From Astrothelium macrocarpum (lineage: Eukaryota; Ascomycota; Dothideomycetes; Trypetheliales; Trypetheliaceae): a stretch of DNA of 64,000 nucleotides. The notes below the pieces were generated by a model, which was not told the origin of the DNA, made no database searches, and saw only the letters and a list, made by a program, of their open reading frames with translations. The stretch covers positions 186,001-250,000 of the forward strand of contig JAGEMR010000031.1 of the NCBI GenBank assembly GCA_021030915.1. The letters run 5' to 3'. A program made the translations under genes and the position numbers. The first letter of the stretch is position 1, and each line of letters starts with the position of its first letter. Positions 45,112 through 56,896 of the stretch are shown piece by piece.

Positions 45112-46260
45112 GGAGCAGAACAGGAGGGATTGTATTCGTAGGGATTGAAGTTTGCTTTTCGAAGGTGTCATGGGAAAAAGGCGAAGGGGATCAAACTTGG
45201 ACAAGATACCACGGAAATGGTGCATAGCGTCGGCGTAACTCTCGGCTTTATTGTAAGAATAGAGTGCGAACAACCCAGCTTCGAGCATTAATATACCATC
45301 GTCACAGTCCTCTGATCTGGTAGAACAGAAGTATGGCTTATGGATGGATCGTGAACTGATTTGACTTCTCGAGTCACCAAACACTTGTCCAAGACAATGT
45401 CATCAAGTTGGGATTACGCCACAGGTGTAGATCTCTGACCAAAGGGAGCCAATTCAAATCTTTTTTCGTCTACAGATTTCTACAGAGGGCAAGCCACATC
45501 CAGCGCTCTGCTCGATGGTAAGTGTGGCTGATGTTAAAAGTGGGTTGCCATCGCACCTAAGCGAGCCGCTGCCCCTCGCGATCTGGATGCATCATCTAGG
45601 AACGCGGCACGCCTGCTCATCTTTTCCCAGTCCGAGCTTGCGTGGATTGATTGTGGCCTTGGACAATTTTCGATACCCAGAAAGACAGTAAGATCTGTTC
45701 GCATTCAGTCGATGCCTTCTCCATCTTAGATTTGCACAGCTAGATATTCTCTATCAGAAGCTTAAAAGGTCACCACGATGGTTGCTTGGTGGTTGTGAAC
45801 GGCTTTCCGACACATCTCTTTCCGATCTCTGCAGCGGTGAAAAGTAAACATTTTCAGCAAAAGACGTCACCGTGTCACTGGGTCGCCGGGTCTTCCTCGT
45901 CCTATTAGCTCTGGCCCATCAATGACGATTGGCTGCATCAGAGGCGGCATTGGCTCGATCCCTTTTACACCTTTTTCTTAGCAAATTGCCCCACGTGCCC
46001 TGTAATAGTCTGCTTCACCAGGCCCATTGCGGACCGAACGCTTCTACTCCTCTCCCAATTAACCCAATGGACCAGCTTACAGTCTGAACCATGTCATTCA
46101 TCCTGACGCATAGTGTAGTCTTATCATCGCCTTTATGAAGTGAGCTTCGCGCTTGTCATATAGAAAACCCTCTACCCCGCCAGAGAGACCTCACTAGGCT
46201 TCTGTTACACGAAATCTGATATCGTCGAGAACGACCTGACATAGAGGTTTGTGGAACAAA
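45112..46260. other. Intergenic region with no supported gene
   Basis: 1.15 kb. It contains the sugar transporter promoter; frames antisense to the MRS2 tail run into it but have no domain. Confidence 0.4.
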
Positions 46261-47932
46261 ATGTCTTTTTTCACGTCTTTCATTACGGACAAGAAGAAGC
46301 AAGTCGTGCTCTTTAGCTCGACTGCAATCGCCCTCTATGGCTATGACCAAGGTATTCCTTCTTTTCCCGTCGTTTTCCTATACCAGAGCTAACCTCGTGT
46401 GTTTTCAGGCATGATGTCCCTGATTAATACCAACAAAGATTACCTCTCCACCATGGGCATAGCCGAAGATGACCCTCTCGTCGGTGTAATTGTGTCCGTA
46501 TATTACCTTGGCTGTGCTGTCGGTGCCGTGCTCTTTTCCTGGTTCGCCGACAGATACGGACGAAAAAGGGGCATTTTCGCTTGTTTGGCTACTGCTGCTC
46601 TGGGCAACCTCATCATGTTCGTATCAGGGCTTGGCTACGATCAAGGCGCACTCATTGTCATGTTCATTGGTAGAATCGTTATGGGTTTGGGCGTTGGAGG
46701 CGTGGACTCCGTTGTCCCCGTCTACAGTTCCGAGCTGAGCTCAGACGATTCAAGAGGAAAGGCCCTAGCCCAGGAATTCCAGATGAATATCTTCGGGCTC
46801 AATATGGCCTTTGCTATCAACCTCGGCGTGACAGTGTCGCTTGGAAAACGGAATGAGTGGGCCTGGAGGGTACCAATAATATGCATGCAGGTGTTTCCAT
46901 TTGCCATGTTTGCCGTTATTGAGAAGCTCCCAGAGAGTCCAAGATGGCTTGTATACAACGACAGACCCGAAGAAGCGCTAAAAGCGCTGGAAGCACTTTT
47001 TGGAGAAGAAGAGTCAAAAGAGCGAGTTGAGCAGCTCAAAGAGGCACACAAATCCGAAGGAGGCCAGAGCGTCAGTTACACGGATATGTTTACACCTGGT
47101 CATGCACAATGGCATCCTACCGTCATTACAATCATGGGTAAGTAACATGAAGACTTTCAACGTCTTTTGAACCCGTGCTGATCTTGATACAGGACAAGTC
47201 AATCAGGCCTTGACTGGATACGGTGCCGTCAGTGTCTATGGCCCTCAAATAGCCGAATTACTGGGTTTTGGTGTTCGAGAGTCGGAATACCTGACCATGG
47301 GAAATTATGTTTCCTACTTCTTCCTGATGACGTTCGCCTGGTTGCTAATCGACGCAGTGGGCCGACGAAAACTGCTCGTAGGAGGATCTCTCTGGCTAGG
47401 CGTATGCTTCGGACTCATGACAGTGTTTGGCGGGCTTGCAATGAACGCCGAACAGCTCAAAATTCCTGTACAGGCCGTGGCTATTCCAGGAATGGTTGTG
47501 CTGTACATAGCCACTGGCGCATTTGGCGTTGGCTGGTTGGCCACGGTGTGGTTGGTTCCTACGGAAATCTATCCGACGACTGCGCGAGCACAGGGAACGG
47601 CTGTCAGTGTGATCATCTGGGGATTAGCAAATTTTGCTGTTACCCTTCTGACCCCAATCATGTTCAATAATCTGCAATATTGGATCTTTCTCGTCTTTTG
47701 CGGCACAAACGCCTTTGCTGGAATCTGGACATATGTGTATCAGCCGGAAAGTGGCAATCGCAGTTTCGAGGAGAATCAACAATTTTTCAAGGATGCAAAG
47801 GAGGCGGGCTCCTGGAGGGTCAGCAAAGTCAAAGGTGGAGAGTACAAGAGGCTTCCGTATCCCACAAGTGGAGAAGGCGATAATGCTGAAAGAGAGCCTT
47901 TGTTACATCGTGTGAGAGATCAATTGGCCTGA
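46261..47932 (+). CDS. MFS sugar transporter
   Basis: Exons 46261-46351, 46409-47137 and 47193-47932 give 519 residues with twelve predicted membrane segments. Sugar-porter signatures are all visible: GYDQG in the first segment, ADRYGRKRG after the second, RIVMGLGVGG, PESPRWLVY after the sixth, DAVGRRKLL, and PTEIYPTTARAQGTA late in the protein. It imports a hexose, pentose or related polyol with protons at the plasma membrane; the exact sugar cannot be read from sequence. The C-terminal tail is cytosolic and charged. Confidence 0.92.
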
Positions 47933-48434
47933 ATCTTTTTTGCTACCACTGTCCTGGTTAGCCATGCGAGTGCGGTCACGTGGTATATTCCACCCGTTCT
48001 CTTGGGCCAAGATGTTAGATAGCGTCACCAAATAGAACGATTTCAGCAAATGCTAGACCTATTCATTGAGTTTGTTCATGCTAATAGAGAGATTCCTCGT
48101 GATTCTGGTGAAAATGAAACAACTAGATGAATTTATAAGCTCGTATAATGGACTTGCTTAGTGACGGAATTAAGCAGACGAGTTCCGTCCGACTATACGA
48201 ACTCCAAAATGAATCGGTACAATTGAAATCGCCGCTTCTCGAGCGATTCGGTCTCGTGGATTTCGGAAGGACGAGTCGCGACGAGCGAACTCTCCGTTTG
48301 CGACGCAATATTAAAGGCACCACGACAACTCTGCCAAGCATGACGTGTTTACGTTAAATACACCCTCATCTTCAGCCCTTTCTCATTTACAGCTTAGTCC
48401 AGAAACAAAAACCCACAGCAGCTCTCCTACAACC
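47933..48434. other. Intergenic region
   Basis: About 500 bases; a frame at 48148-48357 runs on both strands but has no recognisable feature. Probably 3' and 5' untranslated sequence and the next promoter. Confidence 0.35.
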
Positions 48435-49570
48435 ATGTCTCAACACAATGCCCTTCTATTAAAAGCCTTGAAAACACCGCTAGAACTTGGAAAGCGTACA
48501 ACTCCAACCCCGGGGCCTGGAGAAGTGCTGATCAAGGTCGAGGCTGCTGGCCTGAACCCACATGATTCAAAAGTATAATTTGTTCTCAACATTCCAAGCA
48601 CGTCCAATTAAAGCTACACCAGGGCGTGGAATACGGACTTTTCACCAATGACTACCTTCCCGGAGCTGTCCTCGCCAGCGACGTCGCCGGCACCATCGTC
48701 CAGCTCGGGTCTGACGTGACCAAATACGCCGTAGGCGACCGCATCTTCAGCGAATCCGACATCGTCCACGGCCACGCAGCCGACCAGGCGGGTTTGCAAG
48801 AATACGCCCTCGTCAGCACCGCCCACTCAGCCAAGATCCCACCATCCTACAGCGCTGACGATGCCGCCACGCTCCCCGTCAACACCATCGCCCCCTACGT
48901 CTCCCTTTTCCACCCGGACCAGCTCGGCCTCACGGCGCCGGTGAAGGGGCAAACGCCCGACTACAGTGACGAGGCGATCCTGATTGTCGGCGGCGGCGCC
49001 AACACCGGCCGCTACGGCGTCGCCTTCGCCAAGCTGGCGCGCTTCGGCACCATCGTCGCCGTCGCGTCGCCGCGGAACACGGCGCGGCTCCAGGCGCTGG
49101 GCGCGACGCACGTGGTGGATCGCCACGGGTCAGACGACGAGGTGGAGGGGCGCGTGCGCGAGATTGTCGGCGACACGCTGGCGTACGCGCTGGACGTGGT
49201 GAGCGAGCCGGCGGGCGCGGACATGACGGCGCCGTCGGCGACGTTGGCGCTGGCGTGTCTGTCGCGCACGCGGAAGGGCAAGCTGGCGACGCTACTGCCG
49301 GGCGGGGCGGATGAGGCGATTGCGAAGACGAAGAAGGCTGGCTTTCAGAAGACGTTCGCGTCGGGAGCGTCGCATTTGCATCCCGAGCTGATGCTGCCGT
49401 TTTGGGAGGAGCTGCCGGGTTGGGTGGAGAAGGGGTTGATTCAGCCGAGCGAGTTTGACGTGGTAGAGGGGTTGGATGCGGAGAGAGTGAATGCGTTTTT
49501 GGATGGGTATCGAGATGGGAAGGCGGTTAAAAAGGCGAGCATCCATCCTTGGGAGAAAGCTGCATCGTAA
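48435..49570 (+). CDS. Zinc-type medium-chain dehydrogenase/reductase (quinone oxidoreductase or enoyl reductase-like)
   Basis: Exons 48435-48572 and 48623-49570 give 361 residues. The GroES-like N-domain shows PGPGEVLIKVEAAGLNPHD and AGTIVQLGSDVTKYAVGDRI; the Rossmann domain has LIVGGGANTGRYGVAFAKL. The catalytic zinc Cys/His set of classic alcohol dehydrogenases is missing, which points to the quinone oxidoreductase/trans-enoyl reductase branch using NADPH. Codon use changes sharply: from about 48650 to 49300 nearly every third base is G or C, while the first exon and 3' end are more balanced. No polyketide synthase partner is nearby, so a free-standing reductase is likely. Confidence 0.88.
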
Positions 49571-49588
49571 TATGGATAGGCTGTTTCA

Positions 49589-50554
49589 TCACGTAGCTCT
49601 TGTCAACCATTTGGGGATGACGTTATTCATGAGAGCTTGAAAAGTCGATTTTCCAGCGTCCTGAGCTTCCGCTTTTGTCTGTGCTACGGCGGGTATAGTG
49701 AAAGTTCCGCGAGCTTTCACAAGAACTTTTCCTTCCAGAGACTCCAGAGTAGCGTTAACCTCTCTACTAAAAGGGGAACGGTCTCCAGGTCTCTGAGGAT
49801 TGACGCCATCCCGTTCGATGACTTGTCCGGCTGATCGAGTGACTCGTATAACATAGAAGCTGTTGGTAAAGGTTGGTTTAATGTATGATAAATTCAGCGT
49901 ATTCGGTTCCTCCGGGAGAGCTGCGAAGCCATTAGCCACTGAATGCTTCATCGATTCTTGAAGCATACTCGTCCAGTCTGTATCGATGCCCAGCGCAACT
50001 TCTCTCAACCCTTCCTCAAGGATTGTAGCAAGGGCGCCTCCATGAGCTACACCAGGCCATCCACCAGTTCCTTGCCCAATCCATACAACCATCATCAACT
50101 CACCTTTTTCATGATTCCAAAAAGTCCTCCGAATACCTACGCCTCTTACTCCAGCCATACCCTTTTCTAACAACGTCTTTGAGTCTTTGTTTTGGGGCTC
50201 TGTCTCAAATCCATCATTGATCGTGTTTTGACTTTGTTTTTGTCCTCCCAGAGTCTTTGCTACTGTTTGATTGATTTTTAATTCTTTCCAATCTTCACCT
50301 TCCCTGAGCCTCCGGACCGTAGGTAATCTATCAACCTCCCATTCTTTCTGTCTCAGGACCAGAGAATCTTCGGACGTTCCAGGTTCAGGCGCGGCCGGAG
50401 GGGCGTAGGCATGACGAATGAGGTGACCAGCTGTTAAGCCAACGAGCGTGAAGCCTGTTGCGTAAATGTAGGTTCGGCCAGAGATACCTTTGCGTGGTGA
50501 AGGCAATGTAGAATATCGTCGGAGCAAACCGCGTTGGACAGTCCTCGGTAACAT
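49589..50554 (-). CDS. Mitochondrial hotdog-fold thioesterase-like protein
   Basis: Single exon, 321 residues. The frame is open back to 50821, but I start at 50554 because MLPRTVQRGLLRRYSTLP is a good mitochondrial presequence. A membrane segment follows (TYIYATGFTLVGLTAGHLI). The C-terminal half has the hotdog helix signature GWPGVAHGGALATILEEGL and NLSYIKPTF, as in the THEM4/UPF0644-type fungal proteins. They are thought to cleave acyl-CoA or related thioesters at the inner membrane; activity is inferred from fold. Its stop is 18 bases beyond the dehydrogenase stop, tail to tail. Confidence 0.85.
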   Translation of the reverse strand: MLPRTVQRGLLRRYSTLPSPRKGISGRTYIYATGFTLVGLTAGHLIRHAYAPPAAPEPGTSEDSLVLRQKEWEVDRLPTVRRLREGEDWKELKINQTVAKTLGGQKQSQNTINDGFETEPQNKDSKTLLEKGMAGVRGVGIRRTFWNHEKGELMMVVWIGQGTGGWPGVAHGGALATILEEGLREVALGIDTDWTSMLQESMKHSVANGFAALPEEPNTLNLSYIKPTFTNSFYVIRVTRSAGQVIERDGVNPQRPGDRSPFSREVNATLESLEGKVLVKARGTFTIPAVAQTKAEAQDAGKSTFQALMNNVIPKWLTRAT

Positions 50555-50915
50555 GTTGACTTGGGGCCGCCCCGTGTCATGACTCGGGGAAGATTCCGAT
50601 GATAGGTATAGAACGACCGAATCTGTAATCTGCGGTAGGTGAAAAACTAGAATCACAAAAAATTTATAGTTCAATATTTGGCTAAATTTGGCTAAATCAT
50701 CGTCTGGGAGGCCCCCGGTAAAAAGCCAAACACTCGTTAGCTTTGCTGAATCTCGAAAACTACAATCTACGACTTCGGCAATAATTTCTACTGGGGTACC
50801 CCGGGAGTTGAATTTCGTCACTTTAGGTATTCAATGAAGGTAATCAGCATCAGATCAATTCCATTTCTTCTATGAATTCTATTTCAGCATTGATTTCCAC
50901 CCATTTTCTTCATCA
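50555..50915. other. Intergenic region
   Basis: About 360 bases between the thioesterase start and the RRM gene stop. The thioesterase frame continues open through most of it, but without presequence-like features; I take it as promoter and leader. Confidence 0.3.
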
Positions 50916-53900
50916 CTATTTCTCAGGCGCTTGGGGGCTCTTGGAGCCCCCCAAGCCCACAATGGTGGTGCTTGACGCCTGGTGCAATGGAGGATAACTT
51001 GTCGACGGAGTGGTGTACTCCGCTGACGCTGGCGAGTCCTCCGGCTGTCCAGCAGCAGCAGCGGAGCTGCTGCGTTTCTTTTTTTTATGCTTCTTTTTCT
51101 TCGGCGTTGGAGTTGTTGCCACTCCAGGGGTGCTTGGCCCAGACGCCGGAGCATTGTGCTGTGCGTGAGGTCCGGAAGGTTCGAGAGCCGTCTCTTTACG
51201 GTAAAGCTTGGCTGATGTAGAAGCTATATTTGTGATATCCGAAAGCTCCAGGGGGACGGGCCTGCGTTTACTTGGAGATGTCGAACTGGATCTGTGAGAT
51301 TCTCTGGTTTCGATTGTTACTGCTCCAGATCCTGTACTCGTGGGCGCTGCGCTGGAGGTCTGCTGCCCGATTTGCTGTGGCTGCTCCAGAGCGATAGGCG
51401 GCGTGTGTTGTAGAGGACTTGACAGACCTTCACCTGAGGTCGGGGAACTTGGTACATTTTGCTCAGGCCCCATCTTGATAGGCTGCTTTTCAAAAGATGT
51501 GCTGCGAGCCTCTGTTTCCTGATCAGTTACGGTTGTCAAAGTTGCTACTGGAATATTCGCTCGAGCATTTTCATCTTGCTGCACTGCTACTGGCCCAGCA
51601 GGAGCTTCGATGTCTTTTTGATCTTGTGCGCCATCAAACGACTCTAACTGTTCCATTGCGGGAATGTCGTCTTGAGAACTTTCAATCGGCAACGTGGGCG
51701 AGGGGATTGCCGAAATAGTTCGTGAGCTGGAGTTGCTTTCTGAAACTTCTTGGGATGTGTCATCGCTCTTACCCTCTTCTCTGTAACTGCTCTCTGGTTC
51801 GTCCGCAGTGTGGTAGGATTCAGAAGAAACTGCACGGCTTCCACCAGAGCTTTCAGGATGACTTGGAGAAGGAGCGTCAACCGGTGCTGGAGTTGGCTCC
51901 TGATCTTTAGCCTTGCCCTTGAACTTCTTTTTCTTTTTACCGGATTTTTTGGGTTCTGGTTTGGATGGTCTCTTACGACCAAAGGGCGACAATGATTCTG
52001 TCTGTGCCGGTCCCGGACTGTGTTTGTGTGTCGATGATTCGACTTGAATAGCCGGAACCGTAGATGCTATAGTGGGGTTAGACAGAGGAAGCTCGGTTTC
52101 TTGACCAGGCTGGATTTTTTCAGAAGTCGGTTCGGCTAGTTCAGCTAGTCCAGCTGGTTCAGCTGGTTCAGCTGGTTCGGCTGGTTCGGCTGGTACTGAA
52201 ACAGTGGATCGTTCTTCTTCTTTTGCTAACTCCTCAATGGATTCTTCTCCAATTTCTTGTGGAGTTTTCGTGGTAGTCGCGGCAATTATCTCGCTCTTTG
52301 TCGCTTCATGACTTGATTCATTTGACGTCGACTCTGCCGTCGATGGAGTCTGTGCCTCCTTTGCAGCGTCAGTGACTGTTGCATTCTGGATGTCATAGCT
52401 GGCTTCTTCGTGGTATTGAGGGGCCTCAACAACAGAATTTGCCGCGCTAGTCGAAATCAATGCAGTAAGCCCAGGCACACGTTCAGGCTGAGGCGAGCTC
52501 ATGACCCCTGCAGATGATTTCAATGTGTCTTCTGAATCGTTAACAAGTGTAGCTTTAGCAGATGGAGTGTCTGCAGAGCTTGATGGCCGATTATCAGTTC
52601 CGTTGCCGGCGCCAGATTGAGCGAGCCTTTCTTCCTTAATGTTCAAAGGAGGATCTGGACTGCTCTTGGACGTGCGCTTAGCTGATTCGTCCACCACGAG
52701 GATAGTTTCGTTCTCGGTGGAGGCGATCTTGTCTTCGTTATTGCACTGCTCTTCAATGCTCGCAGGTTCTTCGACAATAGCAGCAGCGCCAGATTCACTG
52801 GTAATGGTAGACCTGAATCCTCTGGCGCCACTTCCTCGACCTCTGGAACCTTGAGAAGATACGGTTGCCCTAGTAGATGAGCTACTTGCCTCTGCACGCA
52901 ATCCCGAAGGTGATTCTGTAAGGGCCTCGCTCTGCGTTTGACCCTGCTGCATTCTCCTCGGAGTGCTTGAGCCAGAAGACCTCATACTGTTAGATCGCCA
53001 GCTCCTAGATCGCCTCCCACCAGACCTCGTCTGACCAGTATTTTGCCTTCTGGCTCCAAGGCCAGGACCTGAAACAGAGCCCTCTTCCGACCGTCTACCA
53101 GCTAGAATTTGGGAAGACCGTCGCGATTCTCCGCTCCGAGAATCTTGCAAAGAGTACTGCCCATGACTATCGCGTATCCATGGCCTTTCGGTACGAAATG
53201 GTGGACCACCGGACTGTTGCCGGCCTGGAAATCCCGAATAACGGTGACTGCCAAAGCCTCTTCCTTGTCGAAAAACGTTGGAAGTCCGCTGGCTTGACGG
53301 ATCGTGTACTGGCTGTGAAAGATGGTCGCCTCCAATATTGAGTTGATAGTCAGAGGCGAGAACACTGGGAGGAATGTAATAATCATGATCCAGATCATAA
53401 AACTGCTCTGGCACGCGGACTTGTATGGGAAAACCGTATCCTGGGCCACCTGGAATGGCTGCCGCCAGAGCCTTCCTGGTCTCCGTCGTATCTGGAAAGC
53501 TGCAATCGATTTAGCAAAACAAGATTCTAAAAGTTGGTCGGATGAGCTCTACTAACTCTACAAATGCATAACGTGATGAACCGCGATGGAAAGTCCTTCG
53601 TTCTTTCATATGGACGGTATAAACCCGAGCAAAGCGGGAAAACGCGTGCTGCAAGGCTGTGGCATCCATGTGGTTGGGAAAGTCTGATACCCACAGACTA
53701 TGGACATCTTCTCTCAGACGTCCAATACTATGCGGAGTGCAGACAAAGTCATAGACACTCGCTGGTCCAATGCGATGAGAATCAGTTAGCTGAGAACCAT
53801 GAACAGCACCAGGCTCATGGAACGCCGGGAATGGCTCTATCGAATCAGATCGATTGCGATAGAACTGGTGTGGTAGGACGTTTTCCTGACGCGCTTGAGG

Positions 53901-55563
53901 TTGGTGTTGGACATCTGGACCATAGCCAACGTGCACAAATGTCTGATTTCCAATGCTTGTCTGCATTTGAGCTTGAGCTGGTTCTTGCTGTAAATATGGA
54001 CTGCGCCATTGCGCAGATGTCTGGTCTCGCCATGTTCCTTGGCTTTGATGAGTCGCCGGCCCATATCTAGCACTATCATAGGGTTGCGGTCCACCATGAC
54101 TGTAAGTGTGTTGATCTTGAGGTGTCGGTTCAAGGTAAGGGTCCTGTCGTAAATGCAATGGCACTGGACTTGGTGGACGTGTCAGCTGTTCAGATGGTGA
54201 CTGGCCAATTGGATGATTGTGCACTGATTGAAGCGACTGAAATCCCGGTGAATAAGGCGAAGGCTGCATTGTAGGGTGAGAGGTTCGATCGTGCGGTATC
54301 ACAACCGGTCCTTCTGGAACGTGGTCTGTCGGAGCATTCTGTGGTCCGGTTTGTGGAAAGTGGCTTGAAGACGTGGGCTGTTGATATAGAGCTTCATTGA
54401 GTGAGTAGTAGGCTGGCGCACCTCCAGGCTGTTCAGCACCTTCCATGACTTGCATGCGCAAACTTGAAGATGGTGCACGGCCTCGGTAGGTTGGACGTTG
54501 GGAATAGTGACGGACGGGATTTTCAGGACGTCGACCTCCTGGAATGTGAAGGGTCGGAGCCCTATTTGCGCTCCTTGATATGATGTTTACAGGACCTGGT
54601 TGAGGTGCCAATAAAGGTCCAGGTGAATGTGGAGTCTGAGTGTTATCAGACGCTTGACGAATTGTAAGCCAATCCTGTTGGGCTGCTGCTGCTTCAGCGA
54701 CAACGTCGCGACTCTTACGGATAGCAAGCTCATCTTTTGGAATAGCTGGAATGCCTAGATTTGTAAGCCTAGCCACCATGTGCCGAGTATTGACTCGCTC
54801 ACCGTGAAAGGAAGAGCGACGAGGACGCCGTCCCTCTGCACGCTGACGGCGACTGTTAGTCGCAGCTTCTGGATCAGATATGCTCTTTGTTTCCTCCTTC
54901 GCTGGAGCTGGCTGCTTAGGCTCATTCATTTTTGACCATGTAGTCTCATCGAATGGGTCTACAGATTTTGGAATTCTGCCCTGATCTTGGGAAAGTTGGT
55001 ATAATGCGTGGCGGATTCGTGCCAACGCGCAGTTGAGAAAATAATCGCCATATTCATCACGCTCAGCGCCGGTAAAGACTCGCTCAAGAGTCACTGATCC
55101 ACAAAGTTCTGGGAGCCTAGAACGATTGTCGTTACTCCACTGTACGTTGAAAGCGTCCATTTCCATGGTGTTTTTGGTCGCAATAAGGAAAAGTACATAT
55201 CCGAGAAATGGTGCGCCATTCAAGTAAATGTCGTATTCATCAAACCAGTCTCCAATCTTGAAGTCATGGAGAACATTTCGGCATTGTTTCGGATAACGAA
55301 GGAGGTAAATTGCGGCCCAATTTTGGGCATCAAAGTCTGGTAGGCTCCGGGCGACCAGAGGTGGCTACATCGATCGTTAGTCAATCAGGTTCTAATTTGA
55401 CTGGAGAGTAGCTTACCACAGAATCCGTGACAAATCGTGGTGGACGCGCTCCAAAGTCAGTAGAGAACAAGGCCGGGCCAGGAGGTATTTGAGTAGGATG
55501 CCATTCAGCGCCGTCGTTCTCAGCGTTTTGAGGAGCGCCAGGCATTTGAGGAGCTCCCGCCAT
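50916..55563 (-). CDS. Large RRM-containing protein with low-complexity arms
   Basis: Exons on the minus strand: 55417-55563, 53557-55364 and 50916-53499, giving 1512 residues. The second intron (donor GTTAGT) cuts the RNA-recognition motif; the join gives SSRYAFVDFPDTTETRKAL. The RRM covers about residues 590-690: RNP2-like SLWVSDFP, RNP1-like SSRYAFVDF, ending GYGFPIQVRVPEQF. N-terminal to it is a folded region (LARSLPDFDAQNW-like helices, then LYQLSQDQG) and a Pro/Gln/Ser-rich stretch; C-terminal is about 800 residues rich in Ser/Glu/Thr with AEP repeats and a Lys-rich basic patch (KKSGKKKKKFKGK). An RNA-granule or mRNA-binding role is possible; the target is unknown. Confidence 0.82.
52130..52194 (-). 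repeat. 9-bp coding tandem repeat (Ala-Glu-Pro units)
   Basis: About seven imperfect GCTGGTTCA/GCTGGTTCG units inside the RRM gene encode the run of Ala-Glu-Pro triplets. Imperfect copies suggest slippage that has stayed in frame. Confidence 0.85.
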
Positions 55564-56278
55564 CTAGAACTGTTGAGGTCTCGCTGCAGGCACTTTGCCT
55601 TGTGGAAGCGAAGGTCGGGTTCAGCAAGTTTGCAAATGATTGAAGCACCAAAGACTCGACTTGACGGTTTGCTAAGCAAGTTGTAGAGTAACAATAGCCG
55701 CAACAGCTACTGGAACGGGTGCGTTACGAGCAAAGCAAGGTGGAGCAAGTGGTGCTAAAGAAATGCTTTGGAGGTAGGAATGCGAGATTGGCAGTGCAAG
55801 GTGAGGAAGTGAGTGAGAGTGGTAGAGTGAAGCACAAGAAACAGGAAGGAATCTGCGAAATCGGCCTCACTTGAAGCAGTCGCGTCACCGCGTCGTGATC
55901 GCATGACGTATCGCTCTCACACTTTGTGATTCTTGGTGTTTACATCTTTGCGTTTGTCCATCTGCAACACACCCAACCACGATTGGCCCTTGTTTACTTA
56001 TTTCGCTGCCCATTCACTCCCTATCAGCTCCTCCACTCATGTATCAGACCTTTCGTGTTTATAGCTTCAGTCTCAGTGTGACCGCGCCACAGAGACTCTG
56101 GCAAGAGCTTCTAACATGCAGGCTAGTCCTAGCAGATTCGCGGAAACATATCATGGTGAAACTTTCTTCGCCCATCAATGAACCAAACCGCAATGAAGAA
56201 GATTATTTTCTAGGGATTAGAGCGTATCGCTTTACTGTTATACATGTTATTGACTGCCCTCGGCTTGTAGACAATCTT
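55564..56278. other. Intergenic region
   Basis: About 700 bases holding the RRM gene promoter and leader. Frames here lack domains. Confidence 0.35.
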
Positions 56279-56896
56279 CTAGACCGAGCCAGTCTCCTTT
56301 GACAGAGTCTTTAGAAGTTTCAAAATTTCCGACTGATCATCGCCGACAACTAAATGAAAGTCAGTCCCACTGCTTCTAATGGCAAAGTAAGTTCAATCCT
56401 TACCTGCTCGTCCATTGTTCCAGTCTACGACCTGTCCTGCCACGTCAGCCGTATTTGACATTGTCAGAGGAACAAAAACAAACCACTGGTCTTTGAAAGC
56501 TCTCAGAATTCTCTTTGAGCTTCCGCATAGCATCAGCCTCGTCTCTTGCGCCTTGTATAAGCCTTGTAGCATTATGTTTCCCTATGAACTCTAATATATT
56601 TTGCAATTGATCACTTGTCGGTGCCGCTTCCGTCACGTCTAGGTCGAAATCCGTACGTTGTGCCTTGCTATGAGTATCATGAGAGCTTGCTTGATCCTCC
56701 GTCGCAGTTGACTGCGCAGTCCCGGTAGCTTGCTTGAGTAGGGTCAAGGCGCGAACAGAGGAAGGAACGGATGGTTTGTGGAAGAGCGTAATGACATCTT
56801 TCGCACCAGCACCCTTGTTCATAATTTAGCACAAGCAGATTTGCATTCAGCATTTGATCAACATACCTCTTTGAAAAGGTTTTTGAGCACATTCAT
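56279..56896 (-). CDS. FMP46: FMP46-like mitochondrial redox protein (DUF1687, thioredoxin-like)
   Basis: Four small exons on the minus strand: 56867-56896, 56484-56813, 56404-56431 and 56279-56349, giving 152 residues. The first exon encodes only MNVLKNLFKE. The body reads KDVITLFHKP, ATEDQASSH, ADAMRKLKENSESFQRPVVV, DWNNGRAVVG and SEILKLLK, in the order expected for the FMP46 family. This family has a thioredoxin-like fold and is found in mitochondria; its substrate is not established. There is no CxxC pair in the visible sequence, so classical dithiol exchange is unlikely. Each splice was chosen to keep the family pattern, including a 28-nt micro-exon. Confidence 0.87.
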
